Positions 51,528 to 63,407 of a DNA stretch of 64,000 nucleotides are shown here, one piece after another. The notes under the pieces were generated by a model. The model was not told the DNA's origin. It ran no database searches and saw only the letters and a program-made list of their open reading frames with translations. Both the position numbers and the translations under genes were made by a program. Every line of letters begins with the position of its first letter. Position 1 is the stretch's first letter. Source of the stretch: Varroa destructor (Eukaryota; Arthropoda; Arachnida; Mesostigmata; Varroidae). The DNA lies in the NCBI RefSeq assembly GCF_002443255.2, contig NW_019211460.1, positions 32,905,497 through 32,969,496 on the forward strand. Direction: 5' to 3'.

Positions 51528-53650
51528 CTACTGACTAACAACAGGTGGTCCGGTAGGCGGACCTGTCTGCCGTTGTCCCACCCAGCTACTAAACACCTCC
51601 CGGCAGTGAGAGACTACGCATTCGTTCGAGCAGTATTCCTTGTCCCATTCCGCGCACTCTACAGCGGCATTACCGCAGCCCTTTCGCCGACACATCGGCT
51701 TGTGGCTGCAGAGACCACCGTTCGCCTCCTCGCTTTTCGGCGTTAACGGCTCATTGTTGTTGAGTGCGCCGTTTACTCCGCTGACGTTATTATTGTTGCC
51801 AGCTGCCGCTGCTGCTTGCGCTGCAGCTAGACGTTGCTGATTAAACGCTCCCTTCGTCTCGTGACCGGCGTGTCGTTCTGTGACGGGCGCAGCTGGTGAC
51901 CGCAGTTGTTCACCGCTCTCCTGACCATTCTGAACGGCGGTAACGGGTGACGCAGCAGGCGGGCCTTGAGGGGCTTGCTGCTGCTGAACCTGTTGTTGTA
52001 CAACGGGCGCTGGTGTTGCCTGTTGCTCCTGCTTGACATGATGCTGCTGTTGTTGTTGCTGCTGCTGTGGCGTCGCTTGTGGAGGCTGATGAGCAACGTG
52101 CAGAACCTGTTGGCTCGTCTGGGAAACCTGTGGCGAAACGATAGTCTGTGCGGGCGAGTGTGTCGGCTGACTTCCAACGCTTACCGGTGGCGTCAGAAGG
52201 CCACCTGCACCTGTCGTGTCCAGCTGCTGCGAAACCATCTGCGGTTGCTGAGGCTGTGGCGGGAGACTTTGCGGGGGTGGATGCTGTTGCTGCATTGTTC
52301 CAACAGACGGATGCGGTGCAACCATCTGCTGGGACGTCATTACATGTTGACTGTGCGAGACAAGCGGGGCTGGAGCAGAGGACATATGTACAAGGGAAGA
52401 AGCCTGTGTCTGCAGAGGTTGACTGCTCGTTGTGGTAAGATGCTGTTGGCTGCCAGGGGCCTGACCCACCATCTGCACCTGTCCTACCTGGTTTTGCACC
52501 TGTCCAAGCTGCGTGTGAACCTGACCAGGTACCTGAACGTTCAAAGTGGTCGCATACTGATTGTGCAGTTGGCCACTCATCTGAGTGCCGGCGCTTGATA
52601 AATGATAATCGGGCAGCGCTGGAAGACCGTTATGTTGTTGCGGTTGTGCTTGCAGCTGCTGCTGCGCTTGTTGCTGAGCCTGCAGATGAACGTTGTTATG
52701 AGCGTAGATGATCTGTACAGGCTGTTGAGGCTGTTGCGCCATTTGCTGGGCGGCCCATTGAGCGGGGTGATGCTGCTCGATCATTACTGTTTGACTGAAC
52801 GTGTTTGGTGTCGGTGGCGTCTGTGGAACAGAAACTGGCGTGGGGGGCTGTGCCGGCTGAGGTGGGCTCGGCATCGAATTGTCTTGCGCGCCAGCGCTCT
52901 GCGCCACGAGGTTGGCTTTGTATGCTGTCAACGCTTTCAAGTACTCCTTCTTCGCATCCTCGGCCTTCTGTTTGTATGAGTTTTTCTTCTCTGCCTCAAG
53001 GCTTTCCCACATTGACGCGACAATTTTCGATACTTCGCCAAAGCTCGCTGAAGGATTCTGGCCCTTGATAGCAGCCTGTGTGTCCCGGAAAAACATTGCA
53101 TAGGCGGACAAAGGCTTCTTCGGTTCGTTTGGATCCTTCTTCTTTTTAGCTTGTTTCTGCTTCTTAATCGGACCTCCGCCTGATGACGTTCCATAGGAAT
53201 CGGGAGACCCAGCCATCGGGCTCGATTCCCGTGTTAGCTCACTCGTTTGTTGCTGCTGCTGCTGCTGCTGCTGCTGTGCTGTTGCTGAACTGCAGTCTGT
53301 GCGGGCTGTACTGACTGCTGCTGTTGGCCTGCTACCTGCAGATTTTGCAGGTGAGTGGCCTGAGGAGCCATCTGTACAGTTTGTACGCCGAGATTTGTAT
53401 ACTGCTGCTGGTACGGCTGCACTTGAGTGACCTGGGCCGGCGACCAGATCTCGTGTGTGCCGAAGCTCATCATGTCAGCAGTGTCCGTCGTTTGGTATAG
53501 ACCAGCGTTTGTGTGAACGTAGCTCTGAGTGCTGGGTACGTAATACGATGTCGTAACCACATCGGCTGTGGGAGTGGCTGCCGCTGTCACGGCAGACGGG
53601 TACTGGTTCAGGCCAAAGTCGTCGCCGAAGCTAGGCGCGTGGAACTCCAT
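51528..53650 (-). CDS. TOX family HMG-box protein, TOX4-like
   Basis: Probable nuclear DNA-binding regulator. The N-terminal part (ATG at 53650) starts [13 protein letters not shown], close to the conserved FH-PS-GDE motif of TOX proteins. After a Gln-rich stretch and a frame change near 53276, the reading continues to TAG at 51528. Counted from the Met at 53216, a Lys-rich linker (residues 18-27) leads into one HMG box (about 33-100, with [12 protein letters not shown] and YLKALTAYK). Then come some 400 residues of Gln/Pro/His-rich sequence, and finally a Cys-rich module (about 506-545) containing [20 protein letters not shown], characteristic of TOX4-type proteins. In vertebrates TOX4 associates with the PNUTS-PP1 phosphatase complex; that this protein does so is inference. 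Apart from the frame break the coding region is uninterrupted over 2.1 kb. In the CAG tract, frame 1 runs into a stop at 53234 while the second frame continues in frame through [11 protein letters not shown] into the HMG part. Either one base is missing or a 62-nt intron (53335-53274) is present. Confidence 0.93.
53250..53282 (-). repeat. CAG tract encoding polyglutamine, containing the frame break
   Basis: On the coding (minus) strand this is a run of CAG with flanking CAA. It is interrupted by CACAG at about 53274-53278 where CAGCAG would be expected. The missing G (a missing C on the plus strand between 53276 and 53277) is what separates the two TOX reading frames. Confidence 0.85.
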
Positions 53651-55829
53651 CTTATAAATTGCGGTCCCTTAGGTGTAATCTCCAATGTCTATATCACCAA
53701 GTGTCAATCACTAATAATCCACCTGTATTTGCTGTACGCGTGTTCTCGCTACGCAAGCACTCACTCACAAATTCCAACGAAAATCACCTAACCTTATCCA
53801 CACTCAATCTCTGAACTCGTATAACTTCCTGGCTGTTTTTATTTCTGTCGAAACACTGCTAGACTCTGGGTGTCGCTCGATCGGCAGATGAATAGTAACA
53901 CTTATTTCGCACACAAAAGCCGACAACCCATACTCCGTAGTTTCTAGACCTGTGGTTGCTGGTAGTAATGAGAATATATTTCTGAATATATAATATCCTA
54001 CACAATGACAAGAGGACGCAATCCGGCTATGCTATTGCTAGCACTCTCGCAGTATGAAATAGCATCGATAGGAGGATAGCAGCGTACGTATGCAGTTATC
54101 CTGAAGAAGAATTGTGGGAAGAGCTGTAGTATGGAGAACGAGTGGTCTTATATCCTTAGCACATACCCAGCGCGGAAACAGTCAAAGCACCTCCAGCGCA
54201 CATTATAGACCACTCTGCGGGCACCATCATTATAATCAATCCAGATCTGCAATAATTGATGCTGTAGATATCGGGTTCTTTGGTAAATTCCGGTTAGTCT
54301 GTGGCCGTTCTGGATTTTGATCTTCGACAACCGTAAAACAGCTGATACTTCTACAAAAACAACAACAAGACAAACCTAATGGTTCAGTCGAGTTCAATAA
54401 GTATTTGCCAATGTACTGCACAAAACACAATCACACTTCGTCACCAAATCCAAAATTCAACGAGTGTCGATTATCGTTAAGACTGGCCTTCAGCGTTTAG
54501 TAACGGATATATATATATATATATTCCAATCATTGGCCAGAGTATGATGATGATGATGATGGTATGATCGATGGATGGATGCGCCCTCTTCGTGAATTCG
54601 GCCCGATAGTGTAGCTAATAGTTTGCGGGTACTAAAAAGGAGTTGCTGATTCAGCAGGCGGTTGCGTTTGCGCGTGTACCTCGGTAAATTGAATTGCCCA
54701 AGGGTGTCAGTCACGCCGTCGGGGGCTGAAGCGTAGTAACGGTAACAGGGAAGAGACGATAATCGTAAGTAGAGCAAGTCACTGTTTTTGCGGTGTATCC
54801 CTGCTGATTACAGGCGTGGTAATATTACAGGGTGCTGTTATCGTTGCACCACGATGTGAAAATGATAGCTAAGTCATCAACTGACGTACCAGCTGTAAAT
54901 GTTGTATCAATTGGTCTGTTGAGATAGACTAAGTGATGCGGTATTTGATGAAATTCGCAAATAGTCTTCTCGTTCTCGAACTAGTAATAGGCGCTTCACA
55001 GAGCTTGTTACTCACACAAAGAAGGGTGAAGCGCGCAAGTCGAACGACAAAATAATCTTATTACTACTGTAGTTGTAAAGGGCAGGTGTCCGGCCAGTCG
55101 TTATGTAGTTATCAAACAACAATCAGCAGCAACAAGTTGCATTTCCTTGTGGTAGCCCGTAACGAAACGGTAATAATCCTCTCGGAACACGCACCACTTT
55201 AATTATTCCCTCACACATACACACGTTCTGTTAACAAATTGTGTCCTCGTTTTTTTTTTAATCGATAGGAGAACTGTTCAATCTCGCGACTTCGTTGTCG
55301 AACACGATTATATATACGATAGCAGTAGCACAAACAGACGAAGAGAAAATGTACGGTTTTGCTCGTGGTGATGATGACAATGACTTTTATTATTGTTGTT
55401 GTTCTTGATTGGTGCACAAAATTTAATTACTGCTGTCGCCCTATCGATATTCCAAAACATGAACAATGAACGATTTGTTGTTTGGTTGTACAGTATTCCG
55501 AAAAACGCTGCACCGTCCACTCGACGTTGAAAATCACAATGCTCTCTTGTTGTCTTCCTGCCGTCGTCTGTTGCTCTATCTGTACTAGTTTACTACAACA
55601 GCTTGTTGGTCGGACGTTCGATGTCGATCGCATGTGGTCGTCTCGTATACGACCGCTAACAATCAGACGCTCACAAATGATGTGTACCCTTATGGAACAG
55701 CTGCACGTACACTGATTGTCGTTCTATTCTCGTGGTATGTTCTTTAAAATCCGTTGTTTTGGAGCAAGACACAGCTATTGAAGCCTACACTATATTCATG
55801 GTTTATGTGTTACCGCTGTTGTCTGCTGC

Positions 55830-56090
55830 CTACGTTCGCTGCAATCGCTCTGCGCTGCTTTTACCGCGAGCTGAGCTGCGCTAGACGACGATCCTTGGTG
55901 ACGGCACACGGCACTCCGCTGTCTTTAGCCTCTGGCGGCCTATAACCGACTAACTGAATCGGCTGCCAAAGAGACGCCGCGTTTCAGCGGATTGACGCAT
56001 TCGCCACGTGCAACAAGGTCAATTCGATGCGTCGGGCGGTCGTCGTTGAATGGGAGAGAGCTGCTGTACCGGTCACATCATCACTAGAAG
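55830..56090 (-). promoter_or_regulatory. CpG-richer block, possible TOX promoter or 5' exon
   Basis: This block is visibly richer in G, C and CpG (for example GACGCCGCG, GTCGGGCGGTCGTCG) than the AT-rich DNA on either side. It lies about 2.2 kb upstream of the TOX start codon and 3.2 kb from the oxidase start. It could be a promoter or first non-coding exon of either gene. No TATA box or Inr can be assigned with confidence; the strand given is a guess. Confidence 0.25.
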
Positions 56091-56970
56091 CATGGCGTAG
56101 AAACAAGGGGAAATCATTTGTCCGAAAATTGGTAGCGACTCCGAACTAACCAAATCTAAACTTTTCCATAAAACTCGTAGAAAAAATAATGATTTTTCGA
56201 AATAAATCAACCCAGCGCGCCATATTTAGTTTGGTTGTTTCCTAAACAGGAGAAGTTGCTAGCAACATGGTATTACCACAGTCAGTCTTTCTATTGATGG
56301 AAAGATAAATTAACAGTATATAAGCTGTTTTCAGCTAACATATGGAAAAGTAACTGTTTTGTGAGGTCGATTGATTAACAGCTTATAAGCTTATTATGCA
56401 CTATTCCATTTAACTGCGACCTTTACAATGCATCTAGCCAAAGAGAGGTCTGATGTCATAGAATCTTCACTCCGCGACAACAGTAGACAAGGTACGGAAA
56501 AACCAGTGGCGCCCAAACTTGAATTTGGCAATAACCAACAGACGTGAATCCCGCGATGCGCATGGTTGTTGCGTATAAATACATACCTGGAGCAACAAAA
56601 AATCAAGTTATACTGCTACAAGGCCAAGAGTGCGCACCTCATAGTCTCCGTCATAAAGCCGGAAATTGCATGACACTCCAGGCTGACGGTGGGCCGAGAA
56701 CAAAGTTTTCTAACCGGAGGTGAAATCGTAAAAATTATGGCACTTTTCGAAATCTATATTCGATATATGCAGAATGAAAAATTCGTATAGTTGAAAAACA
56801 AAAACAGTTAATTTAGTAAAATAACCTAACGAAACGGCGAAAAAAGTCAAGATTTGGGGCAAAAGATGGTCCTCTAAAAATATCATTGCACTAGCAGTTT
56901 TAACACTAGTTTTACTAGTTTAACCCCTATTAATAAATAATAATAACAATAAATATGAGCTATTGCGATA

Positions 56971-56971
<1 letters not shown>

Positions 56972-57026
<55 letters not shown>
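56972..57026. repeat. (TA)n microsatellite
   Basis: About 55 bases of perfect TA repeat in the intergenic region. Confidence 0.97.
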
Positions 57027-57029
<3 letters not shown>

Positions 57030-59096
57030 CTTTTTAATTCTGTTATTTTTTAAGAAAATTCTACAACCTTTTTTGTTCGGGGGCCGTTTGGGTACTATTC
57101 GTGGCTCTGCATAATTTTATGGAAAGCAATTCACACCTCACATTATTTGAAAGGACGTATGTAGGGAAAAGGCAGGAGACATCTGTAAATAAGCATAATA
57201 TCTTCAGGGTGTCAAATTGAGTTGGAAATACATTCCTATCGATGAATAATTGCTACAATAGATTTCATAATGCTAACATTGCTATCCAATTTACAGAGGA
57301 ACAATTGTTTGTTACTATAATTTAGAACAGATGCGTTCGTTTTCTTTACGAACTAATGTGATTACTTCTGCTTGATCTTGTTTTTCTTCGTTATCGACAC
57401 TATTGTATTTCGATTACCATTAAGGTTCCACATCATGTTACTATTATCTGTACCAAGACCAGGAAAAGCGAGTGTGGAACAGAGCTAGGCACCCCCTGTC
57501 ACAAGTGTAAGATCCTTGAAACTACTTGACAAAATTCTTCTCTATTGATAACAAAATGAACTTATTATGAGATTGAGCTCAATACACAGTCAGCAAACGT
57601 ATATCTCCCTCACGATTTCTATTAAGCGAAGTACAATATCGGAGATGATTAAAGGGACTCTTGAGAGGTGCTTATATAAAAAAGAAAAGTAGCCTAAATT
57701 AACGCTCGAAGTTTCCCCCTTGAGTTTTCTAAAATACACTACCATATCAAGGTGCTACGACAATTCAACATGCGATTCATAGAAATCTATCTATTGAGAG
57801 CTTGCTTCCCTAGATACAGACCTACTACAGATGGAACATATTGGTTAGTGCCGATAGATATATCGTATGTTAAATCTCGATAAACATCTTCCAAAAATAA
57901 TTAACTTAGTATACTGATATTTATCCTTATTCCTACATGCTCAGATGTTTTTATGTGGCGGTCATACTTGAATAGCGTGCGACTTGTTGGGGGACCTGTT
58001 GACTATAATACATAAATAGTAATTTACGCGGATGTTTTTAGTTATCAGTAATAATCAAATTTTTATTAACTATGTATATATTCAGCATGGTTTAAATCGT
58101 TGAATATGACAGCAATGGCGACGTTATACGATAAAGCTGTTCTATAAGGCTAGGCTTCGCGTTAAAATGTCACAAAATGTTCCCGCATTATCAGACCGTA
58201 AAAAAACCGGCTATTAACTAATAACCCGATATTGTCAAATACGTTACTTTCATCTATGTCCATGTATCAAAATGAAACTAACTCATAATTCTGTAGATTA
58301 TTTAGAGTAATACGAAGTGTCTTTATCGAACGATCTGTTTTTCTAAGATCCAAGTTTTGCTTGAGAAGACATACTGTTTTGCTGAAAATGACAGCCTTGT
58401 ATCTAAACAATAACAACTCATTCAACGAGTTTGTTGCATACGCTAGAACCGCTCATGCTTATTCAATATAACCACTATCTATAGCGATTACTGCATATTT
58501 GAAATAAAGATGCTAATGTGAAGTGACCAAAAAACTTAGCATAACAAAGATGTACTACATGCTTCGATGGGCTAATAAATCTGCGGAGATTTGTATGTGA
58601 TAATCGTTGACATGATCTAAGTGTGAGTCAGCGTAAAATGGTATACGATGAAACACGACGACTCGATATCCTACAACGATTATACGAAAGCAACACCCTG
58701 GACAGCACCAGCAATGCTATCAAATGCATCTTCTTTAGTCCGTTAACGTTGATTGACCTATGTGACACTAAAGCCTCAGTCGCTTGCTAAGTAAACAGTC
58801 GGGTAAGGTGATTAAATTCTCCGACGGTCAGAATTTATTACAGAAGCTTTGATATAGAATGTTGACATTCTAAGGTTAAAATTTCTGGAGCTAAACTGTA
58901 TTGTTATTTAGCGCTGCTATTTAGCAAAAATAAAAACGCCATTCAAAACATCTCGGCCTGGACTTCGATCGCGGATTCATAAGTTACTCATTCTGTAACG
59001 CAGCATAATGTACAAACGACCGAGTAACAGTGTCCAGGAGCCGCGTTATCGTTGTTTTTATCATTTTTCACCGTCATCTATCCAAGCAAGGCTTCT

Positions 59097-59300
59097 ATGC
59101 GCGACTGCGAACAGCGCGAGGTATCCTTGCAATTAACCTTTGTGAAACTATCTTTGGTTCTATTGTTGTTGTGTGTATGCGTTCTGTTTTGTGAGTGTTC
59201 CGATTCTGTGGGGCCTGCACTTCGCGCCCTTTCAATTGGCGTCAACCTAGGGGGAACAGAGCAACCGGCAATGGTATCGAGCAGGTGCTGTGGTCACTGA
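59097..59300 (+). other. upstream open reading frame in probable 5' leader of the oxidase gene
   Basis: An ATG at 59097 opens 67 codons ending at a stop at 59300, 26 bases before the oxidase ATG at 59326. The translation has a strongly hydrophobic segment (LVLLLLCVCVLFC) like a signal or membrane anchor. If the transcript includes this stretch it is an uORF that could reduce translation of the main frame. It could equally be non-transcribed. No homology was recognised. Confidence 0.3.
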
Positions 59301-59325
59301 TCGCGGCGCGGCATTGATCGTTGGG

Positions 59326-59599
59326 ATGGCGGCGCCCAGCCCAGGAGCAGCAGCACCACCACATACTTCTTCTGCTTCCTCTACGACGGCAGCTGCTGCT
59401 GCCTCTGGCCAGGCCTCGAGCCCTGGCGCGTGTAGGCTTCACGAGAAATTTGAAAATTACCACGAGATCATCGTGGTCGGCGCAGGTATCGCTGGTCTAT
59501 CGGCTGCCTATCACATAATGAAGGCGCAAAATGACAGCGATGTGTTAGTTCTGGAAGCTCGGGAACGTCTTGGTGGACGAGTGTTGCACGCAAAGTTAG
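59326..59599 (+). CDS. spermine/polyamine oxidase (flavin amine oxidase), coding exon 1
   Basis: First coding exon of an FAD-dependent amine oxidase that would oxidise spermine or acetylated polyamines, yielding a shorter polyamine, an aldehyde and H2O2. After a low-complexity Ala/Ser/Pro leader (residues 1-35), the exon holds the dinucleotide-binding fold: IIVVGAGIAGLSAAYHI (about 48-64) with GxGxxG at 52-57, the acidic VLVLEARE (about 73-80, Glu77 expected to bind the FAD ribose) and the GGRV motif (83-86). The frame is open upstream to a TAG at 59248, but 59326 is its first ATG; GTG at 59290 is not a likely start. The exon ends in phase 1 at 59599, followed by GTAGGT. It joins in frame to the exon at 63408 as KLG-DTQVELG. 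With exons 2 and 3, about 159 codons lie in the window, roughly a third of the usual 500-550 residues. Confidence 0.93.
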
Positions 59600-59615
59600 G
59601 TAGGTAGGTAGGTAG
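59600..59615 (+). repeat. (GTAG)4 repeat forming the splice donor
   Basis: Four tandem GTAG units directly follow exon 1, giving donor-like GT dinucleotides at 59600, 59604, 59608 and 59612. Only the first keeps the reading frame with exon 2. Confidence 0.85.
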
Positions 59616-60359
59616 AGTAACAGGAATGATTAGGCGATACATTCATCTTTTGAAAATGTTAACAATGATAACAGTAATAATGACAGCATGTACGAAGTAT
59701 GAAGCAATGACGATCGTCTGTCTCGTAAAATAGCAAAGAAAGGGTGAACAATAAGAAAAACCCAGGAAAGGGTGCAAGAACGACTGAGTGAATGGGTGGA
59801 AAAAAACAGAAAAGATACAAAACCAGACGATAATGATTTTACCGGGAGATGGTAGCGCCTACAGGCGTACGAATAATACGCTGCACTGCACTGCAGAATG
59901 TGGAACCGGCACGGGCCGCTATATACGGAAAGAACATGAGGCTAATCAGCTGATCCGTTGGCGCACAGCATTCAAAATGCCAAGCGCAATCGGTTTTTGC
60001 TTTTACTTTCGCTTGGCTAAATAAAAAGCGGTCACACGCTATTTACAGGTACGACGAGGTTCAAGGTACGCGTGAATTTCTAACTTTTTCGTGTTTAGAT
60101 GTTGGAATAGTTCAAGCAGCTAACAATAGCCAAGTAGGTTTTGGCACGGTTGGTTGATGCTATTTGCGGTTTAGATCTCGATTTTGAGATCAGATAAGAT
60201 TGTCCAATAGGTAGCAAAAAATTGTGTTCTAGTGGTACACCAGAGGGTTCTGAGGAGGTATTTGGCTAATATAGAAATATCAAGGAGACTCAACTGTTCA
60301 TAGTCTCACGGTAGCAAAAGTCGTTGGATACTGGACAGCTCAGCTAAAGCAGTATATAT

Positions 60360-60459
60360 NNNNNNNNNNNNNNNNNNNNNNNNNNNNNNNNNNNNNNNNN
60401 NNNNNNNNNNNNNNNNNNNNNNNNNNNNNNNNNNNNNNNNNNNNNNNNNNNNNNNNNNN
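60360..60459. other. assembly gap, 100 N
   Basis: Run of 100 undetermined bases within intron 1 of the oxidase gene, probably a scaffold gap of arbitrary length. It is preceded by TATAT, suggesting an unresolved repeat. Confidence 1.
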
Positions 60460-62803
60460 CTCAAATGAATTATATTTAAGAAACTTTAAAAAAAAATAAA
60501 AATTATTTCTTAGTTTGTATGAACAACCCATGCTTAACACCATGTTGGCAGTATGCAAATTCAAGTACTATTTGCAATGAGCTATACACGCTCCTGTTAC
60601 CAATATTTTGTAGGTACAGATACGGAACAGTAATAATCCTCAACCTGCTACGTTTACCAGCCCTTTTTCCTTTCCTAATATTGCATTATCGAGGGTTCAG
60701 GTCCCGGAAATGAATACCCAAAAAGTTTTTCTATCTCTGAAAAGATGTGTCATAATTAATGTTGTTTTCCTGATAATGTGATGTGGATTTCCAACATTAA
60801 ATAAATGACAAATTACGACAGGCAAAATAAAGTTAGAGAAACAAACTGACAAGGGTGAACCAGACGTTTCGTTCGTTTCGATCAAAATGTTGGGTGTTCT
60901 CAGTTTGCTGTTCAAAGACTTACTATTATATCTCATTGTGCCGAGGCATTTAAGATTATAAGTATCAAATAGCGCTGTTAGTATTTCCAAATGAGTCCTT
61001 AAGCTAAATCATTGCTTTCTAGATCAAGGAAAGAATGTTGATTACAAGAATCGTACTTAACAAGCAAGCTGATGAGAGGAATAGCGCCATACCTCTAGCC
61101 TATGACTAACTAGCATTATGGTGTTCGAAGTACCAAAATGGAAATCTCTTGCGTTTAGTACTGCGGAGAATCCAACGATTGTCTCCATAGGTGGCAACTC
61201 CCAGTGAGTAAGATCGCCCATCAACGGTTTGTCGTCAGCACCTTCTTTTTATATACCTATTGTGTTGTGAAACCGAGTTCACATATTATTGTATAGGGCT
61301 GCTGATCATCTACACAAAAAGTATCATGCTCTGAAATACAATTTGTTTGTGGCATCTGTAATGGAATTATTGTAAAAAAAAAAACAGACACTACAAAACA
61401 TTTTATCCATTGAATTTCATTGCCAGTTAAAGAACAAACGCGCAATGCAAAAAGTGAAATATTTTATTCGAATCAGTAAAAAATAAAGCATAATTATGGT
61501 TAATACGGCACCAAATATTACATTCATTCAGTTTGGCAAACATAATAATGATTGAAGACCTCGTCAATTATTTGCTCGGTGATGTTTTGCGTTTCTCTAG
61601 TTTGAAATACAATATTAAACATAAAAAGCTCAATATAGCTAATTGTCTTATTCACCATTTTATATGGTTGCCATCGCAGCCCTGATTAGCGCTAACGGGA
61701 CCCCGATGGCTGTGCTTGGTTTAATCATGTGACAATGATTTCGTAAGATTCTGTGTCGTAATGCATTATCAGGATTAGACGGGCTCAGTAAAACAATTGG
61801 TAGTTTTTAATCACATCAAACTACACCTGTATGGAGCTTGAATCATGCTCAGCTCATTGCTTTCTGTAAAATTTAAATAGTCGCTTGATGCTTTACTAGA
61901 GGTCAGTAAAATTTTGTTCAGCTCAGAAATCACTTTGAATTTCATACGTCAGACGACCGCCAAGCGATCGTATTAGCTAGGTTCCACATCAGAGATGTGC
62001 TGCAACTCATATAAGGCATTATTGTTGTTTGCTATTGTATTTAGCTATTGTAACTGGAGTATTACTAAATGCAACTTCTATAGAACTCGTAAACGAGTCT
62101 ATGTCAAACAATAGTTTTGTCTAGTGGACTGAGTCTAAGCAAGCTGGACCCAAAATAAAGAGTATCGAGGTTTTATTTCTATTATTATTGTAGATATTAT
62201 TTATTGAAAAAAAGGAATTGAAAAAAATACGAAAAAAACGAAGGATCTTAATAGGACGAATTAATCAAACGATGGTCGCATTTAAACATAGTTAAAAACT
62301 AATTAACAACCTCTTGAGATCGTTTCAGATTATATATACATATATATTCTTATACCATAAGGCGTTAAACGAGGTAAGTCCATTGGTAATTCGTTCACGC
62401 TACAAATAAGATACGTCGTAGCTATTTCTGCTGTTAATATATGGTCAGTGTTTTTTTCGGCCCACTCGAATACAAGTCGTCGGAAAAATAGGCGTCAGTA
62501 ACAACAGGGTAATGACCACCATTCCAGTTTTATCCACAAATGTCTGTAAAAATGTCGCTGGTGTCTGTGTATGCTTTTGTTCTTGCATTATTGTTGCTAT
62601 AGAAGTGTGTTTGACCCCGAAGAGGCGCTGAAAACGCTCAAGCCCGTCAATAAATTCTAGATAATGATGCTACTGGCTCTGCTGATGATATTTAAGTCGC
62701 ACAAATTTGCCTTTACGTAACCAACTTCGGAACGAACCCTTGCATTTAAAAACGAATTGAGACGCAGCGCTTAAAATATGACAAAGTTATAAAGAACTAA
62801 AAA

Positions 62804-62862
62804 CGACGACGACAACGGCGGCGACAACAACAACAATAATAACAACAACAACATCAACAATA
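62804..62862. repeat. degenerate (ACN) trinucleotide repeat
   Basis: Units of ACG, then ACA and AAT with interruptions, inside intron 1 of the oxidase gene. Confidence 0.8.
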
Positions 62863-63407
62863 TCCATTGGACTCATAATAAATAATAAGTGCTTATCTGC
62901 AACTTAGGAAACATAAAACGTCCTGAGAACGTGCTGTCGAAGTACTGGGTTCTCTATCTGAAGCCATGCTGTAGCTGAGAAATGCGATAATATATTAATG
63001 AGAATAGCATAGTAAGAATAAATAATCTATCGAATAATATATTATTTGTTTGTATTAGTTTGCTTTACAAAATGACCAGAGTTGGCTGAGTCATTCGGGA
63101 TCAGATCGAGTATGCCAACCGAAAGTAGGTTACTCAAGCATCAGACGGTGCGCTAAAGCATTGTTCAGAGATTATTTCAAAAATTTAAAGGCTTATTTAA
63201 AGAGCTATTATAACTTACATTAGCTTATAAAATGTGTTTAGACAGACAAAATGCCTTCACTTCTGCCGGTATTGATTTTTCAGTATTTTTTACAATTTTG
63301 TTTTCTTAAATTTGTCATTTTGCGCTGACATGACATTGAAATACTAAAAGTAGCTTTATTACACGTGGACTTAACATTAGTGCAAAATAATTTTTATGGT
63401 GACTCAG

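Larger units (their letters stand above)
53651..59096. other. divergent intergenic region between TOX and amine oxidase genes
   Basis: No coding exon was recognised. The left end should hold the 5' UTR and promoter of the TOX gene, and the right end those of the oxidase. Simple repeats are TA at 54507-54524, GAT at 54545-54560 and a 55-base TA tract at 56972-57026. A CpG-richer block is noted separately. From 56100 to 59000 the sequence is plain AT-rich DNA in which I see nothing. Confidence 0.6.
59600..63407 (+). other. intron 1 of the spermine/polyamine oxidase gene
   Basis: A 3.8-kb intron beginning GTAGGTAGGTAGGTAG and ending GGTGACTCAG. It contains a 100-N gap (60360-60459) and trinucleotide repeats of AC(A/G) type near 62804-62862. 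No other exon was recognised. An additional small exon inside is possible but not needed, because the two flanking exons join in frame across conserved family sequence. Confidence 0.85.

Noticed and set aside
51640..53103. Long plus-strand and other-frame open frames across the TOX gene
   Set aside because: They are shadows of the Gln-rich TOX coding strand, with Leu/Arg-rich translations caused by CTG/CAG bias.
60690..60715. Sequence like a tRNA B box (GGTTCAGGTCC)
   Set aside because: One key base differs, and no A box or cloverleaf could be built upstream.
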